Part shown: positions 10,173-18,420 of the stretch, piece by piece
Position numbering within the stretch: the stretch's first letter is position 1
How the letters are laid out: each line of letters begins with the position of its first letter
Source: an uncultured Burkholderiales bacterium
GTDB taxonomy: Bacteria; Pseudomonadota; Gammaproteobacteria; Burkholderiales; Burkholderiaceae_E
Reading direction: 5' to 3'
Assembly: GCA_902826305.1 (NCBI GenBank)
Contig: CADEEH010000044.1
Span: 1 to 35,109 of the forward strand
Length of the DNA stretch: 35,109 bases
Translations under genes and position numbers: made by a program
Notes under the pieces: generated by a model
Told to the model about the DNA's origin: nothing
Database searches by the model: none
Seen by the model: only the letters and a program-made list of their open reading frames with translations

Positions 10173-10535
10173 TCAGGGCTTCGCAGCCGACGGCAGGTTC
10201 TTCAGCTTCGACACCAGTTCCTGCGGCACGTCGAGTTCGAAGCCGAGCACGGCGGCCGACAGCGACTTGCCATAGTTGTCCAGGCACAGGCTCCTGGAGA
10301 CACCACCGCCGAGTGCACCGTGGCAGACGAAGTTGATCGCGTGGATCGCCTCGACCGGGTAACGCAGCACCTCGCCCCGGATCGCGCCGGCGTAGAACGC
10401 CTTGAAGCGATCGGCGGTCAGCTGCTCGAGCAGCAGCGGATACAACTCGGGTTCGTACGCGAACACCGCGATGTTCGACGTGTCGCCCTTGTCTCCCGAA
10501 CGGGCATGGGCGACATGCTGCAGTTTGACCTTCAT
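10173..10535 (-). CDS. AtuA-like C-terminal (ferredoxin-fold) domain protein
   Basis: This 120-residue protein matches the C-terminal domain of AtuA-type proteins as a free-standing chain. The family's hallmark is HARSGDKGDTSNIAV (10-24), followed by a short alpha/beta domain with VEAIHAINFVCHGALGGGVSRSL. In other bacteria the same domain is fused to the C-terminus of the large AtuA/DUF1446 protein; here it is a separate gene whose ATG lies three bases after the stop of the large one. The two products presumably form a complex. The biochemical function is not known. It lies in the catabolic run, between the AtuA large subunit and the PRISE reductase. Confidence 0.85.
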   Translation of the reverse strand: MKVKLQHVAHARSGDKGDTSNIAVFAYEPELYPLLLEQLTADRFKAFYAGAIRGEVLRYPVEAIHAINFVCHGALGGGVSRSLCLDNYGKSLSAAVLGFELDVPQELVSKLKNLPSAAKP

Positions 10536-10538
10536 GGC

Positions 10539-11897
10539 TCAGCTTTCGAAGTAGGACACGGTGGCCGGCACCTGCTCGCGCGGCACCAGCGACGACCAGA
10601 CGCCGATCACCTCCCGCGTCCGATCCTGGTGCGGCACCCGTTTGCCGGTGTGGGCGATGCCGGAGACGGCCATGCCGTCGACCTCGCGGCCGACCTTGAT
10701 CGCCTCCTCCTTCGTCTTCGTGCGCGCGGCCACACGCACCGCGATCTCGTACGGCTCGGGGGCATCGGCCGGCGTCGCCGGGCCGTGGATCGCGTTGAGC
10801 CCGAGGAAATCGATGCGCACGTCCTCGGCCTGCAGCCCGACGATCCGGAACCGCTCCTCGAGGATCCGCCTGGCGAGCTGCGCACGACGCAACGCACCCG
10901 GGCCCGCATAGAAGAACATGTCCTCGCCGATGAATCCTTCGGTGCAGCCGATCGACACCTTCAGCGTCGGCGTGCGTGGCTTGCCGCCGATGCCCCACAC
11001 CTTGACCCGATCCGGACCGACCTGTTCGAGCCGCGCGGTCGTGAAGTCGACGACGACGTCGGGGGTGATGTAGTTCGCCGGATCGTGCACCTCGTAGAGC
11101 ATCTGCTCCTTGACCGTCTGCAGCGTGACCGCGCCGCCGGAACCGGCGACCTTGGTGATCACCGCGGTGCCGTCGTCACTTGCCTCGGCGATCGGGAACG
11201 CGAGGTTCCACGGTTCGGGCACGTCCTTGAATCCCGGATCGGGAAAATAGCCGCCGGTGACCTGCGCGCCGCACTCGAGCAGGTGCCCGAGCCCGTTGCC
11301 CAGCCCGAGCCGCGTGTGATCGAGCGGATCCCAGCCGAACTCGTGCATCAGCGGCGCCATGAAGATCGACGGGTCGGCGACACGACCGGTGACGACGATC
11401 CGGGCGCCGCCGGCGAGTGCCGCGACGATCGGTTCGGCGCCGAGATAGGCTTCGGCCGAGATCAGCGTCGATGCCAGTGTCGCGGTCGGCCGGCCGTTCT
11501 CCAGGATCCGGTCGGTCAGCTGCAGCACCCGGTCGGTGATCAGGCTGCCCTCGACCGCGGCCACCTTGACGCCGGTGTGGCCCATCGCCCGCATCAGTTC
11601 GACGATCCGCTTCGCCGCGCCGGTCGGATTGATCCAGCCCTGGTTGCTGACGATCTTCGTGCCGTGCCGGATACACGCCGGCAGCACCGCACGCATCCGG
11701 TCATCGAGGTACGTGTCGTAGCCGGGAAAGGTCGGGTCGCGCCGTGCCCGCACCTGCGCGGCCGACACGGTGGCCTCGGCCATCGTCTCGAAGCACAGGT
11801 AGTCGAGCTCACCCTTCTCGGCATTCAACCGCGCCGGTTCGATCCGGTCGCCCCACCAGGCCGAGCCGGAGCCGACCCGTACCACCTTGTTGGCCAT
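10539..11897 (-). CDS. Acyclic terpene utilization AtuA family protein (DUF1446)
   Basis: The 452-residue protein is a DUF1446/AtuA family member. Visible features are the N-terminal RVGSGSAWWGDRIEPA, LDYLCFETMAEATV, KIVSNQGWINPTGAA, the glycine-rich ARIVVTGRVADPSIFMAPL, and the CTEGFIGEDMFFYAG block. AtuA is named from the citronellol/geraniol gene cluster of pseudomonads, but its reaction is unknown, and relatives occur in many acyl-CoA catabolic clusters not linked to terpenes. It lacks the C-terminal ferredoxin-like domain, which is encoded by the next gene. The ATG at 11897 is preceded by GAGGG inside a duplicated sequence that also contains the stop of the upstream Bug gene. Confidence 0.85.
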   Translation of the reverse strand: MANKVVRVGSGSAWWGDRIEPARLNAEKGELDYLCFETMAEATVSAAQVRARRDPTFPGYDTYLDDRMRAVLPACIRHGTKIVSNQGWINPTGAAKRIVELMRAMGHTGVKVAAVEGSLITDRVLQLTDRILENGRPTATLASTLISAEAYLGAEPIVAALAGGARIVVTGRVADPSIFMAPLMHEFGWDPLDHTRLGLGNGLGHLLECGAQVTGGYFPDPGFKDVPEPWNLAFPIAEASDDGTAVITKVAGSGGAVTLQTVKEQMLYEVHDPANYITPDVVVDFTTARLEQVGPDRVKVWGIGGKPRTPTLKVSIGCTEGFIGEDMFFYAGPGALRRAQLARRILEERFRIVGLQAEDVRIDFLGLNAIHGPATPADAPEPYEIAVRVAARTKTKEEAIKVGREVDGMAVSGIAHTGKRVPHQDRTREVIGVWSSLVPREQVPATVSYFES

Positions 11898-11918
11898 CTC
11901 AGTCCACCCTCAGTCCAC
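11898..11918. repeat. 10-bp direct repeat duplicating the Bug gene stop region before atuA
   Basis: CTCAGTCCAC occurs at 11898-11907 and again at 11909-11918, a period of 11 bp. Read on the minus strand, the unit GTGGACTGAG carries the Val-Asp-stop of the upstream Bug gene, so the end of that gene looks duplicated in the 12-bp gap before the AtuA start. The extra copy supplies the GAGGG that serves as the ribosome site. Confidence 0.6.
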
Positions 11919-12914
11919 TTTGACGTTTGCGCGTTGCACGACCGCACGCCACTTGTCGATCTCGTTGCCGACGAAGCCCCCGAAGGCCGCCGGTGTGCCA
12001 CCACCGACGATCGCGCCGTCGGCGGCGAAGCGCTGGCGGGTTTCCGGCTCGGCCAGCACCTCGGCCACCGCCTTCGCCAGCGCGGCGAGGATCCCGGGCG
12101 CCGTGCCGGCCGGTGCGAACAGCCCGTTCCAGGCGGTCGCTTCATATCCGGCCAAACCCGGCGACTCGGCCACCGTCGGCAGTTCCGGTGCCGACGGTGC
12201 GCGCTCGCGGCTGGTGACCGCGATCGCCTTCAGCCGACCGGCCTTCACCTGCGGCATCGCCGACAACATCGTGTCGAACATCAGCGCGACCTGGCCACCG
12301 GCGAGGTCGGTCAGTGCCGGTGCGCTGCCCTTGTACGGCACATGGGTCATCGGTGCGCCGGCCATCGTCGCGAACATCTCGGCGGCCAGATGGGTCGACT
12401 GGCCGTTGCCCGACGACGCGTACGGCAGCCCGCCACTTTTCGCCTTCGCCGCCGCGACCAGGTCGACGACGCTGGCCACCGGCGAGGAGGCCGGCACGAC
12501 CAGCACCAGCGGCATCGAGGTCAGCAGTGCGACCGGCGCGAAGTCCTTGCGGATGTCGTAGCCCAGGTTCGGGAACAGCGACGGATTGATCGCGTGGGCG
12601 GTGGTGCCGATCAGCAGCGTATGACCGTCGGCCGCTGCCTTCGCGGCGGCCTCGGCGCCGATGTTGCCGCCGGCACCGGCACGGTTCTCGACCACGAACG
12701 GCTGGCCGAGCCGCTCGGCGAGCCGCTGTCCGACCAGCCGCGCGACGATGTCGGTCGGTCCGCCCGGCGGGTACGGCACGACCAGCCTGACCGGCCTGGC
12801 GGGCCACCCGTCCTGCGCCTGCACGGGCAGCGTCCGCAGCCCGCCGGCGGCAAGCACCGCCAGCGCGGCGATCACACCGACCCTCGCCTGCAGGCTCCTG
12901 CGTGTGCGATCCAT
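11910..12914 (-). CDS. Tripartite tricarboxylate transporter substrate-binding protein (Bug/TctC family), copy 1
   Basis: The 334-residue protein has a signal peptide (basic MDRTRRSLQAR, hydrophobic core, likely cut after VQA near residue 33). The mature part has the Bug family pattern: RLVVPYPPGGPTDIVAR, GQPFVVENRAGAGGNIGA, ADGHTLLIGTTAHAINP, THVPYKGSAPALTDLAGG and WNGLFAPAGTAPGI. Bug proteins bind carboxylates and other small anions in the periplasm. Copies with membrane partners serve TctAB transporters, but no tctA or tctB gene is present here. The ATG at 12914 has GGAGG six to seven bases upstream; the longer frame to 12989 overlaps the neighbouring gene. It is the second of two tandem Bug genes that are clearly diverged paralogues. 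Confidence 0.92.
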   Translation of the reverse strand: MDRTRRSLQARVGVIAALAVLAAGGLRTLPVQAQDGWPARPVRLVVPYPPGGPTDIVARLVGQRLAERLGQPFVVENRAGAGGNIGAEAAAKAAADGHTLLIGTTAHAINPSLFPNLGYDIRKDFAPVALLTSMPLVLVVPASSPVASVVDLVAAAKAKSGGLPYASSGNGQSTHLAAEMFATMAGAPMTHVPYKGSAPALTDLAGGQVALMFDTMLSAMPQVKAGRLKAIAVTSRERAPSAPELPTVAESPGLAGYEATAWNGLFAPAGTAPGILAALAKAVAEVLAEPETRQRFAADGAIVGGGTPAAFGGFVGNEIDKWRAVVQRANVKVD

Positions 12915-12946
12915 CCGAGGCCTCCGTGTCGTTGCGTCGAACGCGG

Positions 12947-13930
12947 TCATTCGATCTTCAACCCCGAGGCGGCCACGACCTTCGACCACCGCTCGAGTTC
13001 GCTGGCGAGCATCCGGGCGAACTGCCCGGGTGTGTTGCCGACCGCTTCCGCACCGAGTTCACGCATCTGCCGCGCCGTGTCCGGCTCCTTCATCAGGTCG
13101 GCCACCTCTCGCTGCACGGTCGAGACGATCGCAGCCGGTGTGCCCGCCGGCGCGAGCAACCCGAACCAGGCATCGACCTGGTAGCCGGCGACACCGGCCT
13201 CGGCGATCGTCGGCACGTCCGGTGCCATCACCGAGCGGCGCGACGACGTCACCGCCAGCGCGCGCAGCTTGCCGGACCGGATATGCGCCATCGCCGAGGG
13301 CAGGTTGTCGAAGCCGATCGGTATCTGCCCGCCGATCAGGTCGGTCAGCATCGGCGCACCTCCCTTGTACGGCACGTGGATCAGGTCGACCTTCGCCATC
13401 GCCTTCAGCAGCTCGCCGCTCATGTGCGGCGAGCCGCCGGGGCTGGTCGAACCGAACGCGATCGCACCCGGCCGTGCCCGTGCATCGGCGAGCAGGTCAC
13501 CCAGCGTGACGTACGGCGTCGCCGGGTTCGCGAGCAGCACGTTCGGTGAATCGGCGACATCGGTGATCGGCTCGAAGTCCTTCAGCGGGTCGTACGGAAG
13601 TTTCGTCAGCACCGGATTGAGCGTATGCGTGGCGATCGTCGCCATCAGCAGCGTGTAGCCGTCGGCGGGCGCACGGGCGACCGCGTGGGCGCCGATCGTG
13701 CCGCCGGCGCCGGCACGATTCTCGACGAGCACCGGTTGCTTGAGCCGCTCGGCCAGTCGCGGCGCGACGATCCGCGCCAGCAGATCGGTGGTGCCACCCG
13801 GCGGATACGGCACGACGAGTTTCAGCGGACGCTGCGGCCACGCACCGTCGCCCGCCTGCGCACCGGCCCGGGCGGGCAGGATCATCACGCCGGCGAGTGC
13901 GACCAGCAGCGCGCGTCGTTGCTCAGGCAT
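12947..13930 (-). CDS. Tripartite tricarboxylate transporter substrate-binding protein (Bug/TctC family), copy 2
   Basis: The 327-residue protein begins with a signal peptide, MPEQRRALLVALAGVMILPA with a likely cut after AGA at 24. Bug-family blocks follow: KLVVPYPPGGTTDLLAR, KQPVLVENRAGAGGTIG, ADGYTLLMATIATHTLNP, SGELLKAMAKVDLIHVPYKG and WFGLLAPAGTPA. It shares the fold and layout of the next gene but differs at many positions in the binding-site loops (for example THTLNP against AHAINP), so the two may bind different ligands. The ATG has GGGGGTG four to five bases upstream. It lies 41 bp after the acyl-CoA synthetase gene and 32 bp before copy 1, without TctAB partners. Confidence 0.92.
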   Translation of the reverse strand: MPEQRRALLVALAGVMILPARAGAQAGDGAWPQRPLKLVVPYPPGGTTDLLARIVAPRLAERLKQPVLVENRAGAGGTIGAHAVARAPADGYTLLMATIATHTLNPVLTKLPYDPLKDFEPITDVADSPNVLLANPATPYVTLGDLLADARARPGAIAFGSTSPGGSPHMSGELLKAMAKVDLIHVPYKGGAPMLTDLIGGQIPIGFDNLPSAMAHIRSGKLRALAVTSSRRSVMAPDVPTIAEAGVAGYQVDAWFGLLAPAGTPAAIVSTVQREVADLMKEPDTARQMRELGAEAVGNTPGQFARMLASELERWSKVVAASGLKIE

Positions 13931-13971
13931 CGTTCACCCCCTGTCTCGTGTCCTGCACGTGTCCTCAGGCA

Positions 13972-16080
13972 TCAGAGCGCCACCTCGATCCATACCACCG
14001 CGTCGACCGCGACACACCCTTCCCCGCGCGGCCCGACGATCACCGGATTGGCATCGATGCTGGCGACACCGGACGTCCGGTCGGCGACCAGTGCGCCGAT
14101 CGCGGCGGCAACCCGGCAGAACGCGGCCACATCCAGCGGCGGCTCGCCGCGGACCCCGTCGAGCAGCGGCGCGATCCGCAGCCGCCGCAACACGCGCTCG
14201 ATCCGTGCCGGCGTGAACGGCGCCAGCACGGTCGCGACATCGGGCATCACCTCGACGTATCTGCCGCCGTCGCCGATCACCAGCACCGGCCCGAACACCG
14301 GATCGCGATGGGCGCCGACCATCAGCTCACGCAGACCACGCGCCATGCGGGCGACCACGACACCGTCCAGTGCGACCCCGGCCCGCGCAGCGGCCGCGAC
14401 GATCTCGTCGTGAGCCGAGTGGACTGCGTCGGCGGATTCGAGCCCGACCTTCACGATGCCGAGCTCGGACTTGTGCACGATCTTCGCCGAACAGCCCTTG
14501 ACGACGACCCGGCCGCCGCCGAGTGCCGCGAACGCGGCCCGGGCTTCGGTCGCATCCGCGCACAGGTGATGCGCGACCACCGGCACGCCGGCGGCGCCGA
14601 CCAGGGCGAGGCTGCGCGCTTCGTCGAGCATCCGTGTCGATGCCGGCGGCGCGCGCCGATCCGGTGCCGGATTGTCCTGCGCACACGCGGTACGCAGCCG
14701 CTCGGCATGTGACAGGAACTGCCCGAGTGCCCGGATCGCCTCGCCTTCGGTCGGGAACGTGATCACACCGTGGGCCTCGAAGCGCTCGGCGACACTGCGC
14801 TGCGGTGCCGCCGCCACCAGCGGCTTGGCGGTGTCGGCCTCGAAGCGCGCGCTGTCGCGGGCGAACGCCTCGACGTCGTAGCCGGCCCCGGCCACCGCGA
14901 CACCGACGAAGAACGCATCGGCGGCCGGATCACGGCCGATCGCCGGCAGGATCGCACCGAACAGGCTGCTGTTGGTCAGCAGCGCCGCGGTGATGTCGAC
15001 CGGGTTGGTCGTGGTCGCGAACCCCGGCAGGATCGTCCGCAGTTCGGCCTGCGTCGCCTCGGCCAGCGGCTCGAGCGACAGGCCGGCCTCGCTTGCCGCG
15101 TCGGCACTCAGCACACAGACCGCACCCGAGTTGCTGATCGACACCAGCCGGCGACCGCGCGGTCGCCAGCCCTTCAGGTACAGCGCCGCGGCGTCGACCA
15201 TCTCGACCATCGAGCGCACACGCCAGATGCCCTGGTCCTCGAGGAACGCGTCGACGACCCGGTCCTCGTTGGCGAGTGCACCGGTGTGGGAACGCGCGGC
15301 CGCCTGGCCCGCGGGAGAACGACCCGACTTCAATGCGACGATCGGCAGTTCACGTTCGCGGGCGATCCGTGCCGCCTCGGCCAGGTGCCACGGATCCGGG
15401 ATCCCCTCGAGGTACAGCAGCAGCAGTTTCAGCGCCGGATCCTGCGCGACGACACCGGCCAGTTCGCAGACCGTCGTATCGGCGTCGTTGCCGGTGGCAT
15501 GGGCATGCCGCACGCCGATGCCGCGTGCCCGCAGCAGGCCGTACGGGATCACACTCATCGCGCCGCTCTGGCTGATGATGCCCACCGGGCCGTCGGCGGG
15601 TTCACATTCGACGAACATCGTCGAGAAACTCGGCACCGCGCCGGACCCGAAGTTGGCCAGCCCCTGGGAGTTCGGCCCGAACATCCGCAGGCCGGACGCG
15701 CGGGCGATCTCGACCATCCGGCGCTCCTGCGCCCGGCCCGCCGGATCGGCGGTCTCGCCGAAGCCGGAACTGAACACGACCGCGACCCGTACACCGGCGC
15801 GGGCACACTCGTCGATCGCCTCGACTGCCTTCGCTCCGGGCACCGCGACGATCACCAGTTCGGGCACTTGCGGCAAGACCGACAGCGACGCGTACGACAC
15901 CAGTCCCTGGATCCGGTCGCGGGTCGGGTTGACCGGATACACCGGACCCTTGAAACCGAAGCGCTGCAGGAACGCGATCGGCCGCCCGCCGATCTTGTTG
16001 ACGTTGTCCGACGCCCCGATCACCGCGATCGACCGCGGATCGAGCGCGATCTCAAGACTGCTGCGCGGATCGTGGTTCAT
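13972..16080 (-). CDS. NDP-forming acyl-CoA synthetase (acetate--CoA ligase family)
   Basis: This 702-residue protein joins a carboxylic acid to CoA with ATP through a phosphohistidine, releasing ADP and phosphate. Domains in order are a CoA-binding domain (about 8-140, starting DPRSIAVIGASDN), a succinyl-CoA-ligase-like domain (about 160-300, GIISQSGAMS and SGRSPAGQAAARSHTGA with the likely phospho-acceptor His265), a second ligase domain (to about 450, NSGAVCVLSADAASEAGL and TNPVDITA), and a C-terminal ATP-grasp domain (about 485-700, VVKGCSAKIVHKSELGIVKV). It is thus the fused alpha-beta form. The acyl substrate cannot be read from sequence. The ATG overlaps the stop of the DUF35 gene as ATGA, so the two are translationally coupled. 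A longer frame to 16395 is only a shadow over the DUF35 gene. Confidence 0.92.
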   Translation of the reverse strand: MNHDPRSSLEIALDPRSIAVIGASDNVNKIGGRPIAFLQRFGFKGPVYPVNPTRDRIQGLVSYASLSVLPQVPELVIVAVPGAKAVEAIDECARAGVRVAVVFSSGFGETADPAGRAQERRMVEIARASGLRMFGPNSQGLANFGSGAVPSFSTMFVECEPADGPVGIISQSGAMSVIPYGLLRARGIGVRHAHATGNDADTTVCELAGVVAQDPALKLLLLYLEGIPDPWHLAEAARIARERELPIVALKSGRSPAGQAAARSHTGALANEDRVVDAFLEDQGIWRVRSMVEMVDAAALYLKGWRPRGRRLVSISNSGAVCVLSADAASEAGLSLEPLAEATQAELRTILPGFATTTNPVDITAALLTNSSLFGAILPAIGRDPAADAFFVGVAVAGAGYDVEAFARDSARFEADTAKPLVAAAPQRSVAERFEAHGVITFPTEGEAIRALGQFLSHAERLRTACAQDNPAPDRRAPPASTRMLDEARSLALVGAAGVPVVAHHLCADATEARAAFAALGGGRVVVKGCSAKIVHKSELGIVKVGLESADAVHSAHDEIVAAAARAGVALDGVVVARMARGLRELMVGAHRDPVFGPVLVIGDGGRYVEVMPDVATVLAPFTPARIERVLRRLRIAPLLDGVRGEPPLDVAAFCRVAAAIGALVADRTSGVASIDANPVIVGPRGEGCVAVDAVVWIEVAL

Positions 16081-16463
16081 GGGGATACGGGATCGTCCGA
16101 CGGTTCGAAATACGGCAGCGGACGGCCCGCAATGTCGCGAAACGACACCCGCACGCGCCGGCCGATCGACAGCGAGGGGGCGCCGTGTGCCATCACCCGC
16201 GGCCCTTCGACCAGCGCCACCAGCACCAGGCGGTACGGTGTGATCCGACGAAACGCATCGTCGGGGGCACGATGCACCAGCGTCGAGGCCTCGACGGTAC
16301 CCGCGCCGGCACATCGGAAGGCGAGCGGCCCGGCCGCGCCGCAGGCGGGGCAGAAATCGCGGCGGAAGTACCAGACATGGGCACACCGGGTGCATCGTTG
16401 CAGCGCCAGGCCGGCCTGCCCGCGGGTCCAGTCGGCCACCGGAATTTCGGTCGTGTCGTTCAT
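16077..16463 (-). CDS. Zn-ribbon/OB-fold protein (DUF35), thiolase partner
   Basis: The 128-residue protein has the DUF35 architecture: an N-terminal helix, a rubredoxin-like zinc ribbon with Cys24, Cys27, Cys38 and Cys41 (QRCTRCAHVWYFRRDFCPAC), then an OB-fold beginning CAGAGTVEASTLVHRAP. Such proteins bind acyl-CoA or bridge enzymes; known cases are ChsH2 in steroid side-chain degradation and the DUF35 subunit between archaeal thiolase and HMG-CoA synthase. It overlaps the thiolase-like gene upstream and the acyl-CoA synthetase gene downstream, each by ATGA, so it is very probably made in fixed ratio with the thiolase-like protein and bound to it. Confidence 0.9.
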   Translation of the reverse strand: MNDTTEIPVADWTRGQAGLALQRCTRCAHVWYFRRDFCPACGAAGPLAFRCAGAGTVEASTLVHRAPDDAFRRITPYRLVLVALVEGPRVMAHGAPSLSIGRRVRVSFRDIAGRPLPYFEPSDDPVSP

Positions 16464-17596
16464 CGCACCGCCTCCAGCACCAGGCTCACGTGGGAAGACA
16501 ACACCCCGCCGTCACCGTGCAGCAGCGCGACGCCCGCACGCGGCACCTGCCGGTCGGCGGCGCGCCCGGTCATCTGATGATGGGTCTCGGCCAAGTGCGC
16601 CATCGCGCCGGCCACGCCACAGTGCCCGTACGACAGCAGGCCGCCGTGCAGGTTCAGCGGCAGCACCCCGTCGCGGTCGAAGTGGCCGTCGCGTGCGAGT
16701 GCTCCGGCGCGGCCGCGGGGCGCCAGGCCGATCTCTTCGAGCAGCAGCGTCAGTGTCACCGTGAAACTGTCGTAGATCGCCGCGTATTCGACGTCGGCCA
16801 GCCCGCGTCCCGCCTCGTCCAGTGCCCGGCCGCTCGAACGGTCGGCGCCGAAGCGGGTCAGATCGGGCGCGGCGCTCACGTGCTGCGATCCGTGGCACTG
16901 CGCGGCCGAAGCGATCCGCACCGGAAAAGCGCCCTCGGCGTCGCGACCGACGATCACCGCGCAGCCGCCGTCGGACAGCGGACAGCAGTCGAGCATCTTC
17001 AGCGGCGTGGCGATCGGGCGCGAGGCGAGCACGTCGGCGGTCGTGATCGGTTCGCGGAACTGCGCACCCGGATGCCGCGCCGCATGGCGCCGCATCAGGA
17101 CCGCGAGTTCGGCGAAGTCGGCCTCGGTGGTGCCGAACTCGTGCATGTAGCGCGACGCGACCAGCCCGTAATACGCCGGGATCGTCGCCCCCAGCGGCAC
17201 CTCGTAGTCCGGATGGCCGACCTGGGCCAGCACCTGGACCGCGGCGTCCCGGCTCTGCCCGGTCATCCGGTTCTCGCCTGCGACCACCAGCACCCGGCGC
17301 GCGGCACCGGCTTCGACCAGCAGGTGCGCGAGCATCACCAGCGCGAAGCCGGTCGCCCCGCCGAGCTGCACCGCGTGGGCGTAGCGCGGCGCAAGCCCGA
17401 AGTGCTCGGCGAACCGGGTCGACAGCATCAGGTGCGGCAACGTCGTCGAATAGCCGCAGATCAGCCCGTCGATGTCGGCGCGCACGAGACCGGCGTCGTC
17501 GAGTGCGGCCTGCGCCGCCTCGCTCATCAGGTCCAGCGTACCCCGGGTGTCGTGCCGCCCGAAGCGCGTCAGTCCGCTGCCCAGCAGGTGGCTCAT
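16460..17596 (-). CDS. SCP2/thiolase-like protein lacking the nucleophilic cysteine
   Basis: The 378-residue protein has the thiolase fold of the SCP2/lipid-transfer group. The segment that in true thiolases holds the acyl-accepting cysteine (CASG or CATG) reads LGGATG at 78-83, with glycine in its place. The C-terminal half keeps the catalytic-type histidine in LLSYGHCGVAG (His325), but the usual CxG motif is replaced by LLHGDGG (358-364). It therefore should not carry out ordinary thiolysis. Cys-less relatives coupled to DUF35 proteins, such as Ltp2 in cholesterol degradation, act as retro-aldolases on beta-hydroxyacyl-CoAs; a similar C-C cleavage is a reasonable inference here. The ATG at 17596 has GGGGAGG upstream. 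Its stop overlaps the DUF35 start. Confidence 0.88.
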   Translation of the reverse strand: MSHLLGSGLTRFGRHDTRGTLDLMSEAAQAALDDAGLVRADIDGLICGYSTTLPHLMLSTRFAEHFGLAPRYAHAVQLGGATGFALVMLAHLLVEAGAARRVLVVAGENRMTGQSRDAAVQVLAQVGHPDYEVPLGATIPAYYGLVASRYMHEFGTTEADFAELAVLMRRHAARHPGAQFREPITTADVLASRPIATPLKMLDCCPLSDGGCAVIVGRDAEGAFPVRIASAAQCHGSQHVSAAPDLTRFGADRSSGRALDEAGRGLADVEYAAIYDSFTVTLTLLLEEIGLAPRGRAGALARDGHFDRDGVLPLNLHGGLLSYGHCGVAGAMAHLAETHHQMTGRAADRQVPRAGVALLHGDGGVLSSHVSLVLEAVR

Positions 17597-17615
17597 CCCC
17601 GCCTCCCCGATGGGG

Positions 17616-18398
17616 TCACGCGGCACCTCGCAGTGCCGGCCTGGCCGCCCCCGGTGCCGACAGCGCGTCGGCCGCCTGCTGCAGGGCCGGCAGCAGCAGG
17701 TCCAGCCGCGAGCTCAACCGGTCGCTGAGGGCGGCGATGCTGATCGCGGCCACCGGCCTGCCGTCGGCGCCGAACACCGGCACCGCGAGTCCGCCCATGC
17801 GCTCGACGACGACGTCGAGCAGCAGCACGTAACCGAGCCGCCGGGCGGCGTCGACCGCGTCCTCGAGCAGCCCGCGCGAGATGCGCGGATAACGGGCGCG
17901 CAGCCCCGGGCCGATCTCGTCGAGCACCGCGCGGACTTCCTCGTCATGCAGCCACGCGAGCAGCGCCATGCTGCCGCCGCCCACGCCCAGCGGTCGGCGG
18001 CTGCCGACATCGAGATAGTTCGCCCGGATCGGGTAGTCGCCGAACTCGCGGTCGATGCACACCGACTCGACGCCGCTGCGGGTCGACAGCAGCACGGTGT
18101 CGCCGGACAGGCTCGCGAGGCGCACCAGCCACGGCCGCGCGCGCTCGCGGACGTGATCGCGCCGCTGCATCGCGATGCCGAGCACCGCGGCCTCCTCGCC
18201 GAGTGTCCAACGCCTGGAATCGAGGTCGCGCCGCGCGAATCCTTCGCGGGCCAGCGATTCCAGCAGGCGCAGCACCGTCGCCTTGTTCAGCGCCGTGGCC
18301 TGGGCGATCTCGGCGAGCCGCATCGGCACGGGGTTCGACAGTACACGCAACACGCGGCAGACCTTCTGGACCGGATTGGTGTCGGATGCGTGCGCCAT
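17616..18398 (-). CDS. IclR family transcriptional regulator
   Basis: The 260-residue protein has an N-terminal winged helix-turn-helix (about 9-75; LAEIAQATALNKATVLRLL at 28-46) and a C-terminal IclR effector domain (about 85-250, with SGVESVCIDREFGDYPIR, RRPLGVGGGSMALLAWL and GGLAVPVFGADGRPVAAISI). IclR regulators usually bind small carboxylic or aromatic acids and control nearby catabolic genes. It is embedded in the same-direction gene run, 22 bp after the cyclase-family gene and 19 bp before the thiolase-like gene, instead of being divergent from its targets. It may thus regulate its own operon from inside. The ribosome site before the ATG is weak. The ligand is unknown. Confidence 0.93.
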   Translation of the reverse strand: MAHASDTNPVQKVCRVLRVLSNPVPMRLAEIAQATALNKATVLRLLESLAREGFARRDLDSRRWTLGEEAAVLGIAMQRRDHVRERARPWLVRLASLSGDTVLLSTRSGVESVCIDREFGDYPIRANYLDVGSRRPLGVGGGSMALLAWLHDEEVRAVLDEIGPGLRARYPRISRGLLEDAVDAARRLGYVLLLDVVVERMGGLAVPVFGADGRPVAAISIAALSDRLSSRLDLLLPALQQAADALSAPGAARPALRGAA

Positions 18399-18420
18399 GG
18401 AGGTCGGCCTGCCAGGCGAC

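Noticed and set aside
9690-13184. Very long plus-strand open frame (1164 codons)
   Set aside because: It lies antisense to the PRISE, AtuA and Bug genes, has no family motifs and is rich in Arg/Gly/His as expected from reading GC-rich codons backwards.
15003-15012. Possible frameshift in the acyl-CoA synthetase because several long shadow frames overlap it
   Set aside because: The 702-residue frame is continuous and all four domains are present in order.
16081-16395. N-terminal extension of the acyl-CoA synthetase frame
   Set aside because: It lies over the DUF35 gene, and the CoA-binding domain begins right after ATG 16080.
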